Positions 24,602 through 32,893 of a DNA stretch of 64,000 nt are shown here, one piece after another (position 1 is the first letter of the stretch; each line of letters begins with the position of its first letter). The notes under the pieces were generated by a model that ran no database searches, had not been told where the DNA came from, and was given only the letters and a program-made list of their open reading frames with translations. Made by a program: the position numbers and the translations under genes. This stretch comes from Ruminococcus sp. (GTDB lineage Bacteria; Bacillota; Clostridia; Oscillospirales; Ruminococcaceae), in NCBI GenBank assembly GCA_017558505.1, contig JAFYUM010000023.1, forward strand, positions 1 through 64,000. Reading direction: 5' to 3'.

Positions 24602-26296
24602 ATGCTTTTAAGATGTTTATGGAAAGAGAAATGGTTTATAGTTCTTTATATAGTCATTTTTACGGTTTCATCCGTATCAATGTCTGTATTCAATTTATAC
24701 ATATCTCCGATTTTTGACAATATTTCAGTTGGAAAATATGAAGCTGCAATAAAACAGCTGGGGATTATGTTTATATGGTACATTTTAATGCGTCTGCTTG
24801 ATTATTATGCAGAGAATACAGCGATACATGCGATAAATGGTATTCGTCGTGATATAAAGAAAAAAATGTTCCGCTCACTGTTAGCTAATCGTGAACTGGG
24901 CTTTTCCAGAAGTAATACAGGAGCGTATATATCAGAATTTACAAACGATATTACGGTAATTGAAATGAAATTCCTTTATCCATGTAAAGAAATGGTATCT
25001 TATATTATAACAATAATTACTGTGTGTCTTGCGATATCTTCAATTGACCTGATGATGGCGTTGGTAATTATTGGCGGTGCATTAATATGCCTGTTTCTTC
25101 CGTTGATTTTTACAAAATACACATCACAGCGTATGCTGAAATTTACGGATAGCTTTGATGATTTTGTCCAGCATCTTAAAGATGTGTTTTCGGGATATTT
25201 TACATTCAGAAACTATGGTATAGAAAAACAAATAACTGAGAATTTTTATACTAAAAATAATGAAGTTGAAAAAATCAAACTTAAAGCAGAACTGTCTCTT
25301 GTTGTAATGAATAATATTATCGGAAGATTTGCATGGCTTATTGAAATCTTTGTTGTTGTTATTGGACTAGTCGGAGTAATAAATGGGAAATTGTCTATCG
25401 GTAGTGTGTTTTCAGCATATATGCTTGCAGGTAATCTCGGTATACCTCTGCAAAGTCTTGGTAACAGAATAAGCATGATAAGATCTGTAAAAGGAATTGA
25501 AAAAAAGCTTTCATCAATGATGCAAAACGAAATGAAGTTTGATTCAGAAAATAAAATAATACCGGAAATAAGCAATCCTTCCATTGTGTTTGATAATGTA
25601 AGTTTGAATATTGATGGAAATCCTGTTCTTGATAATATTTCCCACAGATTTGAATTTGGCAGGAAGTATCTCATTGTTGGCAGTAATGGAAGCGGAAAAA
25701 GTACTCTTACAAAACTTCTTAAAAACAATTGTCATGAATATAACGGTACTATAACAATCGGCGGATATGATCTGAAATCTGAATATGGATGTTATCTTGT
25801 TGAAAAAGTATCGTATTCAAATGAAATGGTAGCTCTTTTTGATGATACTGTACGCAATAATATACTTTTGTATCGTGTAGGCAAGGATGAAATCTTTAAT
25901 GCTGTTGTAAGTGATACAAAACTATCAGTTGCTCTTGATCGCAGGGTTGGCGATGAGGGGGCAGAGTTGTCAAGTGGTGAGAAGCGGAGAATTGAAATAT
26001 GCCGCAGTCTTATAGATAACCCTTCAATTATGATTTTTGACGAGGTAATATCAACACTTGATATAGAAACCGCTTATGAAATGGAAAAGCTTATAATTTC
26101 ATTGGAGAACCGTACTGTAATTATGATTTCCAATTGCTTTACAGGAAATATACTCAATTGTTTTGATGAAATAGTATTAATGGAAAATGGTAAAATAAAG
26201 GCATTCGGAACTCATAAGGATATGCTTGATAATTCGGATGAATACAGAAAAATTTACAATATACGCTGCGGCAGAAGTGACGTTGAGGTGATATAG
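24602..26296 (+). CDS. ABC exporter half-transporter 1 (altered Q- and H-loops)
   Basis: The 564-residue protein has a six-helix type I exporter membrane domain (about 1-310) and a C-terminal ATPase domain. Walker A is intact (VGSNGSGKST near 360), as are the signature SSGEKRRIE near 456 and Walker B MIFDEVISTLD near 478. The Q-loop position reads VSYSNEMVALF without the usual Gln. The switch (H-loop) position reads ISNCF, with Asn in place of His. One site of a heterodimer with the next gene product may thus be non-hydrolytic, as in other asymmetric exporters. The start follows GAGGGGTAAGCT. The reading frame ends on the base where the second transporter begins. Substrate is unknown. Confidence 0.9.
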   Translation: MLLRCLWKEKWFIVLYIVIFTVSSVSMSVFNLYISPIFDNISVGKYEAAIKQLGIMFIWYILMRLLDYYAENTAIHAINGIRRDIKKKMFRSLLANRELGFSRSNTGAYISEFTNDITVIEMKFLYPCKEMVSYIITIITVCLAISSIDLMMALVIIGGALICLFLPLIFTKYTSQRMLKFTDSFDDFVQHLKDVFSGYFTFRNYGIEKQITENFYTKNNEVEKIKLKAELSLVVMNNIIGRFAWLIEIFVVVIGLVGVINGKLSIGSVFSAYMLAGNLGIPLQSLGNRISMIRSVKGIEKKLSSMMQNEMKFDSENKIIPEISNPSIVFDNVSLNIDGNPVLDNISHRFEFGRKYLIVGSNGSGKSTLTKLLKNNCHEYNGTITIGGYDLKSEYGCYLVEKVSYSNEMVALFDDTVRNNILLYRVGKDEIFNAVVSDTKLSVALDRRVGDEGAELSSGEKRRIEICRSLIDNPSIMIFDEVISTLDIETAYEMEKLIISLENRTVIMISNCFTGNILNCFDEIVLMENGKIKAFGTHKDMLDNSDEYRKIYNIRCGRSDVEVI

Positions 26297-27966
26297 TGGT
26301 GATGAAAAGTTTTATAAAGAACTGGTATATTTATGTGTTTTATCTCGCGGTAATAATTGCTGCTCCTTTAGTAAATGTAAGATGCGGTGCTATATCTGGT
26401 GAGATGATGGATTTTGCCTCCGAAGGAAAATACAGCGATTTTGCCAGTATGCTTGCTTTATTTATGTTGTTTTTTGCTTTTCATGGACTGCTTTTATTTC
26501 TGATACAGTCAATACGTAATCTGATTATCAGCTTATGGCGTAGAAATATAAAGAATGAGATGTTTTCAAAAATAATGAACAGTAAAGGGGATATGGTTTC
26601 AGAAAATGATACCGGAACTTATATTGCTGGTTTTTCAAATGATATTACAATACTTGAAAACAGATATTTTGAAGCAGTTCTTTCAGTAACAGAAGCGTTT
26701 TTGTCAGTTTCCGTAGCATTAATGGCAATTGTTAATCTCAATAAAAAAATGGCGTTTATTATACTTACGGGTGAAACGTTAAGTATTCTGATATGTCTGG
26801 TTGTCAGAAGATATTCAATGAAAAAGAATGTTGTATACATAGAAAACCTTTCGGTATTCACACAGAAAGTCAAAGAGTTTTTCTCGGGTTTTTCTGTTAT
26901 AAAGAACTATTCGGTTGAAAAACATTTTTTCAAACGCTTTGTTTTTTTCAATGATTCTGTTGAAAATTCAAAGGAAGAAGCTGACTCATCAATTGCGTAC
27001 GTGGATGTTATTGCAAGAACATCGAACTCGCTTATAAAATTTCTTCTTGTTGGATTTGGCGCTGTATTAGTCATGAATGGTGAGATAACAATTGGAATTA
27101 TATTTACAGCCTATTCCTTTACTGACCAGCTTGTCAGCCCTATGCACACTCTTATATCACAAATTAATTCTATAGGCTCTGTAAAAAGTATAGTTAAGCG
27201 TATAAAAGAAATTATCAAGCCTGTTAAGGTAACTGATTGTTCGGAGGATACAGGTAATTCAAAGGCCTTGATATCATTTGAAGGTGTATCTGTAGAGAAA
27301 AACGGTGTTAAGATACTTGATAATGTATCGTTGGATTTTGAAAAGGGAAAAAAATATCTCATTATAGGATGTAACGGTGCAGGTAAAACTACATTGCTGA
27401 AACTGCTGAAAAAGCAATCCAATGATTATTCGGGCACTATCAGCGTGAACGGAAGGAATATCCGTTCCTTACCAAGAGATATTCTTATCAGGAGTATCGG
27501 TTATATTAATGATACTGTTTCGCTTGTATGTGATACTGTCAGAAATAATATTACGCTTTATCGCGATGTATCGGAAGATGAATTTCAGTCGGCGGTAAAG
27601 GAGGCGGGTATCAGAATAGATACAGAACGTATTATACGTGACGGGGAAAAGAATATATCCAGCGGTGAAATGAGACGAATAGAATTAGCACGTATAATTA
27701 TTGAAAAGCCGGATGTTATTATTTGTGATGAGGCGGTATCCACACTTGATATCAGGACAGCTGACAGAATTGAAAACAGTCTTATTTCAATGAGTGAAAG
27801 AACAATAATATTTGTTTCACATAATTTTTCAAATAGACTTGTATCTCGATATGACGAAATCATACTTATGGAAAAAGGCAGAATTAATGCAAGGGGAACG
27901 CATGAGTCGCTTATAAATAATAATTCGTATTACCGACGCTTGATGGAGATAAAGAATGGAATTTAA
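26296..27966 (+). CDS. ABC exporter half-transporter 2
   Basis: This 556-residue partner has the same layout: six membrane helices (about 1-305) and an ATPase domain with Walker A GCNGAGKTT near 357, signature SSGEMRRIE near 454, Walker B CDEAVSTLD and an intact H-loop His in VSHNF near 508. The Q-loop has Asn instead of Gln (GYINDTVSL). Pairing with the preceding protein would give one canonical and one degenerate H-loop. GTG 26296 overlaps the previous stop and has GAGGTG five bases upstream; ATG 26302 is an alternative start. The membrane domains of the two proteins share EN.TG.YI..F.NDIT near residue 100, so they are an old duplication. Confidence 0.9.
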   Translation: MVMKSFIKNWYIYVFYLAVIIAAPLVNVRCGAISGEMMDFASEGKYSDFASMLALFMLFFAFHGLLLFLIQSIRNLIISLWRRNIKNEMFSKIMNSKGDMVSENDTGTYIAGFSNDITILENRYFEAVLSVTEAFLSVSVALMAIVNLNKKMAFIILTGETLSILICLVVRRYSMKKNVVYIENLSVFTQKVKEFFSGFSVIKNYSVEKHFFKRFVFFNDSVENSKEEADSSIAYVDVIARTSNSLIKFLLVGFGAVLVMNGEITIGIIFTAYSFTDQLVSPMHTLISQINSIGSVKSIVKRIKEIIKPVKVTDCSEDTGNSKALISFEGVSVEKNGVKILDNVSLDFEKGKKYLIIGCNGAGKTTLLKLLKKQSNDYSGTISVNGRNIRSLPRDILIRSIGYINDTVSLVCDTVRNNITLYRDVSEDEFQSAVKEAGIRIDTERIIRDGEKNISSGEMRRIELARIIIEKPDVIICDEAVSTLDIRTADRIENSLISMSERTIIFVSHNFSNRLVSRYDEIILMEKGRINARGTHESLINNNSYYRRLMEIKNGI

Positions 27967-28855
27967 AACGGAAGATAATGAAAAAAGGATTGAAAGATAT
28001 ATCTATTCGACTTTTAATACCCATGTAAAATTAATTGAAGAAATAAAAGCTGGATGTTCTGAAACAGAAAAATATAAAGTAAGAATTGATAATAAGCTGT
28101 GGATGCTTAAAATTGTTAATGATACGTCGCAACGATTGATATGGTATAAGGAATTAGCAAAATACAGAGATGAAAACCTTATAACTCCGATGTATTTCGG
28201 ACATTTCAATGATGACGTTCTCTGTTTGATTACGCCATGGAAGGAGGGTGTTATTCTTGAAGAATATCTGAAAAGTGCTTCTTATTCGGAAATTGAAATT
28301 CTTGGAAAACAGACGACGGATATTCTTCTGAAACTCCATGGACAGAAATACTATTTTTCGCAATATAAAGAATGTATCAGACAACGTGTTGAAAAAATAT
28401 GTGATGACATAAAAAAATATAGCCTTGAATTTCCGGGAGATACACTTTTCTGTAATTATATGCGTGATTATCTTAAACGTAGTTCTGTGGATAGTGTGCA
28501 TTTGGTGCATAGAGATATAAGACCTGGAAATTTTATTGTCAGCAATGGCAATCTTATGCTTATTGACTTTGAAAATGGTGGAGTTGGAGAGTATGTTGAG
28601 GATTTCTCATATCTTACAACTATTATTCCACCTGAACATTACAGCTTTTCTGAAAATGTTCTGAAAAACTATCTTAGGAATATCAACCAGGAGTGTTTCT
28701 GGAACAAGAATTTATTTTATAGTACATTGAAAGTTGCAGAATATGCAGTATGGAAATACAAAAGAACCGGACGACAAATGAAATATCAAGCAGAAAATCT
28801 GATTAAACAGTATAATTGTTTCAACAGTGTTTATCCTGAATGGCTGATTAAATAG
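27956..28855 (+). CDS. aminoglycoside-phosphotransferase-like kinase
   Basis: The 299-residue protein has the APH/choline-kinase fold. The catalytic loop HRDIRPGNF (H-x-D-x5-N) is near residue 185 and the metal-binding LIDFEN is near 202. An N-lobe Lys in WMLKIVND is likely the ATP contact. Active-site residues are intact. The family phosphorylates hydroxyls of small molecules (aminoglycosides, choline, thiamine, sugars) or proteins. The gene overlaps the second exporter by 11 bases, so the kinase is made with the transporter. It may phosphorylate the exported compound for self-protection or maturation; that is inference. Codon use is AT-rich like its neighbours. Confidence 0.82.
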   Translation: MEFKTEDNEKRIERYIYSTFNTHVKLIEEIKAGCSETEKYKVRIDNKLWMLKIVNDTSQRLIWYKELAKYRDENLITPMYFGHFNDDVLCLITPWKEGVILEEYLKSASYSEIEILGKQTTDILLKLHGQKYYFSQYKECIRQRVEKICDDIKKYSLEFPGDTLFCNYMRDYLKRSSVDSVHLVHRDIRPGNFIVSNGNLMLIDFENGGVGEYVEDFSYLTTIIPPEHYSFSENVLKNYLRNINQECFWNKNLFYSTLKVAEYAVWKYKRTGRQMKYQAENLIKQYNCFNSVYPEWLIK

Positions 28856-28922
28856 TTGCCCTATATTTTAAAAATTTTCTTTATCGCTTTAAAGTGTTGT
28901 TTTTTTAAGATGCCCATATATC

Positions 28923-28957
28923 AAACGCCATGACCTTAATTAGTCATGGCGTTTTTG
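28923..28957 (+). terminator. terminator closing the AT-rich cassette
   Basis: AAACGCCATGAC and GTCATGGCGTTT pair over 12 bp, followed by TTT. It lies 67 bases after the kinase stop. Confidence 0.8.
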
Positions 28958-29033
28958 TATAATCTGCTCTATGGAGTCCGTTGGAGTTGCCTGTACGCGG
29001 GATTATTTGGCGGGTACTTTCTATTTTAACATA

Positions 29034-29073
29034 AACACCGCACAAAGTCTGACTGACGACTTTGTGCGGTGTT
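29034..29073. repeat. perfect 16-bp palindromic repeat, GGCAATACC family
   Basis: AACACCGCACAAAGTC and GACTTTGTGCGGTGTT are perfect arms with an 8-base loop. T-rich sequence follows on the plus side. It sits 16 bases from the end of the minus-strand GH3 gene and may also act as a terminator. Confidence 0.7.
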
Positions 29074-29089
29074 GTTTTGTTGCTTCGGT

Positions 29090-31372
29090 TTATTTCTTTT
29101 TCACATCTTTAAATCTGCGGTAAAGTTCTGCTGCATTTTCGGCGGAGCAATTCACCTGATTGAGAATCATGGATATCTTATCCTGTGCAGTGTATTCAAA
29201 GCTTGTAAGAACAGCCGACCAGGGCAGATTATATTCAGCGAAAAAGTCTTTGAGAATAGCTGAAAGCTGTGGATTTTCCATAATTATGCGTACAGATGTG
29301 TTCCCACCGTAGGAATATGGCGACTCCACATCAGCATAAACGCAGCATTCCGCCTGTATATCCCGTGAAGATAAACCTGCGGATATTTTATAATAGCCCT
29401 CCTCGAAAGTCCATTGAGAAAGATCTGGATCATAGCTTTCAAAGCTGTGTCTGTCAAGTGTGAAACTGATAGTTTTTTCTTCATCTGGTTCAAGGTGGAT
29501 TTTTTTATAGTTTTTCAGCTCACGGACAGGCTTTGTCAGCGTACTTTCAACGTCTGAAACGTATATCTGCACAACTGTCTTTCCGCTGAAATGTCCCGTA
29601 TTTTTTACAGTAACAGATATATTAACTTTGTCTGTAAAAGCATGGGAGTCAGCTGAAATAGCGGAAATTTCAAAATCAGTATATGACAGACCATGACCGA
29701 ATGGGAACAGGGGAGTGATTTTTCTTGCGTCATACCAGCGGTATCCGACAAAAATTCCTTCGCCGTAGTTAACCTGCATACCGTCACCTGGAAAATTGAG
29801 GTAAGTAGGCGTATCTTCAATTCTTTTCGGCCATGTGAGAGGAAGCTTGCCCGAGGGGTTGATATTTCCGCAAAGACAGTCTGCAATGGCATTTGTACCC
29901 TGCATACCCGGGAGAAACGTACATAAAATGCCGTCAAAGCGGTTTTCATAACCGTCAAGGGAAACAGGTCCGCTTACATTGAGAATAAGAACCTTCTTAA
30001 TTCCCCTTTCATCAGTACTATCAAGAAGATTGTCAATTATCTCTCTTTCCTTTTCGGGAATAGAAATTGTGTATCTGTCACGTCCCTCTTGTCCGTGCAG
30101 ACTGTATACATACACCATAACGCCGGTTTTTTCGGTGAATTCGTTATGTGATACACTGTTGAATCGGCTTTCAAGCGCCTCTGTAAGAGGAATATTCCTG
30201 TCAGTGAGTATGCCTGCACTTCCCTCGCCACAGGTCAGCAGATATTGGCTGTGTTCACCGAAAAGCGCAATATTACTTTTTTTATCAAGGGGGAGTGCCT
30301 TATTCTGATTTGTAAGGAGAATAATTCCCTCCGCAGCTGTTTCGTAGGCAATTTTATCAGATTTTTCGGCGTTTATTATACCTGTAGGTGGTTTTGAAAA
30401 CTTTCGTGCAAGAGCTGCAACACGTTCTGCTGACGTTTCAAGTGCCTGTGGGGAAAGAGTGCCATTGTCGAAGGCTTCACGCAGTTTATCGGGAGGTATA
30501 GGGCCTGGCATTGCAAGATCATTTCCTGCGTTTACTGCTCTTTCAGGATTGTATACTGCACCCCAGTCGGACATGACTACGCCTTTAAATCCCCATTCCT
30601 CACGGAGAATATGGGTGAGAAGATTTTCATTTTCAGTGCATGGAATGCCGTTAATCTGATTATAGGCACTCATAACTGTTTCCACTCCTGCTTCAACGCA
30701 GGCTCTGAAACCGGGATAATATATTTCCTGTAAGGCTCTTTCGGGAATGAATTCGTTGATGTTCATTCTGTTTGTTTCCTGATGATTTGCGGCGAAATGC
30801 TTGACATTTGCGGCAACATCCTTTGACTGCACACCTTTTACAAGTTCAGGTGCAAGGGAAGCTGCAAGAAACGGATCTTCGGAATATCCCTCAAAAAGTC
30901 TGCCATTGCGTATATCCCTGTGGATATTTACGTTAGGAGTACCAAGCAGAATATTAATTCCGAATGCTCTTGCTTCATCGCCTAAAGCCTGTCCTACTTC
31001 ATATACCCCATCGGGATTCCATGTAGAGCCGAGGAAAATACCCGACGGAAAGCATGACGGTGCAGTCATATCAGGGATAATTTCTTTCAGCTTATCGTAT
31101 ATCCAGCTGTAAAGCTTTTTTGCGTCCTCTGATTCAAGCTTTTCGGGGGAGTAGAAATTTTTCAGCACATCACGGAGCGAATCTCCGCCTATGCCGTCAA
31201 TGCCGCTTTTGCTGAGAAAATCACCGAAAAGCTGCTCAAAGTTTATACCTGTTCCTCCGTCGAGAAGCTGTAAGGGAGAAATATTTTTTTCGGGAATTGC
31301 AGTTGTACCGAAGAAATTTGCACCGTTTACAAGTGAAATCTGTTCGTCGGTTGTAAATTTATAATTGTCCAT
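29090..31372 (-). CDS. glycoside hydrolase family 3 beta-glucosidase
   Basis: The 760-residue enzyme has no signal peptide, so it should act in the cytoplasm on imported oligosaccharides such as cellobiose. The N-terminal GH3 barrel covers about 25-330, with KHFAANHQETNRM and the catalytic nucleophile Asp269 in VVMSDWG. The C-terminal GH3 domain covers about 355-580 (NVSGPVSLDGYENRFD, FLPGMQGTNAIADCL). A fibronectin-III-like module (about 610-700, VQIYVSDVEST, LDRHSFESYDPDL) comes before the end. Its start codon has no adjacent ribosome binding site; a strong one (GAAAGGAG) lies 57 bases upstream beyond a hairpin of the palindrome family. HipA-like and flippase genes precede it on the same strand. 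Confidence 0.93.
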   Translation of the reverse strand: MDNYKFTTDEQISLVNGANFFGTTAIPEKNISPLQLLDGGTGINFEQLFGDFLSKSGIDGIGGDSLRDVLKNFYSPEKLESEDAKKLYSWIYDKLKEIIPDMTAPSCFPSGIFLGSTWNPDGVYEVGQALGDEARAFGINILLGTPNVNIHRDIRNGRLFEGYSEDPFLAASLAPELVKGVQSKDVAANVKHFAANHQETNRMNINEFIPERALQEIYYPGFRACVEAGVETVMSAYNQINGIPCTENENLLTHILREEWGFKGVVMSDWGAVYNPERAVNAGNDLAMPGPIPPDKLREAFDNGTLSPQALETSAERVAALARKFSKPPTGIINAEKSDKIAYETAAEGIILLTNQNKALPLDKKSNIALFGEHSQYLLTCGEGSAGILTDRNIPLTEALESRFNSVSHNEFTEKTGVMVYVYSLHGQEGRDRYTISIPEKEREIIDNLLDSTDERGIKKVLILNVSGPVSLDGYENRFDGILCTFLPGMQGTNAIADCLCGNINPSGKLPLTWPKRIEDTPTYLNFPGDGMQVNYGEGIFVGYRWYDARKITPLFPFGHGLSYTDFEISAISADSHAFTDKVNISVTVKNTGHFSGKTVVQIYVSDVESTLTKPVRELKNYKKIHLEPDEEKTISFTLDRHSFESYDPDLSQWTFEEGYYKISAGLSSRDIQAECCVYADVESPYSYGGNTSVRIIMENPQLSAILKDFFAEYNLPWSAVLTSFEYTAQDKISMILNQVNCSAENAAELYRRFKDVKKK

Positions 31373-31380
31373 AGTATAAC

Positions 31381-31425
31381 GGCAATATCACCAAAATGGC
31401 CATGACAGCTTTGAACGATATTGCC
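31381..31425. repeat. palindromic repeat between ribosome binding site and start codon
   Basis: GGCAATATC and GATATTGCC pair around a 27-base loop. On the minus strand the order is GAAAGGAG (31437-31430), this hairpin, then ATG (31372). Folding would leave only about 12 unpaired bases between the site and the start. Confidence 0.6.
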
Positions 31426-31454
31426 TGATCTCCTTTCTTGAAAAATCCTGTGGG

Positions 31455-32531
31455 TTATAATCTTTCAGCGAGGTAATCATAGGTTGCGGAAATATAGTTT
31501 TTGATTACCGTGGTTTTTATATTTCTTGAAAAATTTTCCCTTGTTAATTTAGAAGCAGTAGTTGATGCGTTGATTATACTTTTTCTGTCGGGAAGATTTT
31601 CTTTGAGTACTTTTCTGCAGGTATCATTTGAAAGAAAGCTTTCGGTAAATACATTTCCTTTTATGGGATCTATTCTCGGAACACCTGTTGCGGTAAGACC
31701 GAGGTTATAATCGAAATATGGTGCAAGTCCAGTGATTTTTCCTGTTGTGCTGTTACGAAGTACACCAACATTCTGATTGTGACGGTCATCATTGTGGAGT
31801 AGTGCATCATAAAAAATCATCATTACATAGGGAACTAACAATTTATCATCAAGTCTTTGAAGTATATATTCGGGTTCGTCATGGTCGTTATAGTAATTGC
31901 AGAAAGGCTCAAAATCTACTGCTGCATTGTCAGTGAAATCTTTTGTTACAATAAAAGTATTTCTAATACCTGTTTCTTCTATATTTATATGCTTAATTTC
32001 ATATTCAGCAACAGGAACATTCAGGGCTTTAAGAAAAGCATATGAATAGTATTCGCTGATAAGTTCCTGCATATTACCTTGTTTGTACATATACCAGCAA
32101 CCGTTGATATAACGCCACGCTTTTTCATAGCTTCCTACTGTACCAAGTTCTCTGTAACCTGATGTGTTGCAGCTGTCAGAAGATGAGGAACCGTACAATG
32201 CTATATCAGCAAGTTCTTCGTTATATTTTTTCAAAGCTTTGTAGTTCAGTTCTTCATCATTTCTTTGTATCCACCAGTTATCAGTAATTGATATGCCGTG
32301 TCCGATGTCAATTACCTGTGCTGTATTATCGGTGGTTCTGAGACGAAGTGCCTTAAACAGTTTTCTGGAATGGGAACGATGAATGTCAACCATTCTTCCT
32401 TCAAGCCAGTATTCTAACGGCATTCCTATGGTGAAACAGTTAGGACAAAGTGATTTGTCAATGATTTCAGTCACGCCATTATCATCTGCAAGTGCAATTA
32501 CTTTATCTTTGTGCATTATTTTATAAGTCAT
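31455..32531 (-). CDS. HipA-like kinase-fold protein
   Basis: ATG 32531 lies 10 bases after GGAG and gives 358 residues; GTG 32540 is a less likely start. The C-terminal half matches the HipA catalytic region: DALLHNDDRHNQNVGV near residue 247 holds the catalytic Asp and Asn, and YFDYNLGL near 277 holds the metal-binding Asp. The N-terminal part is not that of classical HipA, and no HipB antitoxin gene is adjacent. Such stand-alone HipA-domain proteins are common in Clostridia, sometimes on mobile elements. It may phosphorylate a protein target. A consensus promoter lies at 32660-32688. It ends 82 bases before the GH3 start. Confidence 0.75.
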   Translation of the reverse strand: MTYKIMHKDKVIALADDNGVTEIIDKSLCPNCFTIGMPLEYWLEGRMVDIHRSHSRKLFKALRLRTTDNTAQVIDIGHGISITDNWWIQRNDEELNYKALKKYNEELADIALYGSSSSDSCNTSGYRELGTVGSYEKAWRYINGCWYMYKQGNMQELISEYYSYAFLKALNVPVAEYEIKHINIEETGIRNTFIVTKDFTDNAAVDFEPFCNYYNDHDEPEYILQRLDDKLLVPYVMMIFYDALLHNDDRHNQNVGVLRNSTTGKITGLAPYFDYNLGLTATGVPRIDPIKGNVFTESFLSNDTCRKVLKENLPDRKSIINASTTASKLTRENFSRNIKTTVIKNYISATYDYLAERL

Positions 32532-32560
32532 ATTGTTCACGCTCCGAATTCAAATAAGTT

Positions 32561-32621
32561 AATACCACACGGCTTTGCATGAAATCTGCTCACATATTTT
32601 CTGCAAGTTCTGTGCGGTATT
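32561..32621. repeat. palindromic repeat, GGCAATACC family
   Basis: AATACCACAC and GTGCGGTATT are near-complementary arms around a 41-base interior that contains further short complementarity (CTTTGC/GCAAG). It lies in the leader of the HipA-like gene. Confidence 0.5.
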
Positions 32622-32659
32622 TTCTAAAGCGATATATACACCTTTTCAGGTTCACTTTT

Positions 32660-32688
32660 ATTATAACACAATTAATATAAAATGTAAA
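32660..32688 (-). promoter_or_regulatory. promoter of the HipA-like / GH3 unit
   Basis: On the minus strand TTTACA and TATAAT are separated by 17 bases. The leader to the HipA-like start is about 120 bases and contains the repeat at 32561-32621. Confidence 0.65.
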
Positions 32689-32733
32689 GGCAATATAATC
32701 CAAGTCTGTCTGACAGCTTTGAATGATATTAGA
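32687..32733. repeat. degenerate palindromic repeat, GGCAATACC family
   Basis: AAGGCAATATAATCC and TGACAGCTTTGAATGATATT match the copy at 31381-31425 (TGACAGCTTTGAACGATATT). The outer arm is degraded. The remaining gap to the flippase end (32734-32893) has no gene; it holds TTAGAGATGCC, a possible remnant of the inverted repeat seen at 881-1038. Confidence 0.45.
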
Positions 32734-32893
32734 GGTTCATATTATCTTCTTAGAGATGCCTTTAAGGAAAACCTATACTTTTTTTCAGTTTTCTTATGGC
32801 GTGTTGGCACAAAGTTGTTGCACGGTTTTTCGGGCATAATTTTACTGAGAACAAGGCAAAAATATGCAGGCGTGCTGTTGTACGGCAAATATT

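Noticed and set aside
31455..32531. HipBA toxin-antitoxin pair
   Set aside because: No HipB-like antitoxin gene is adjacent and the N-terminal half does not match HipA.
32734..32893. Second full copy of the MITE-like element
   Set aside because: TTAGAGATGCC and some interior words recur, but no matching inverted end was found, so only a remnant is noted.
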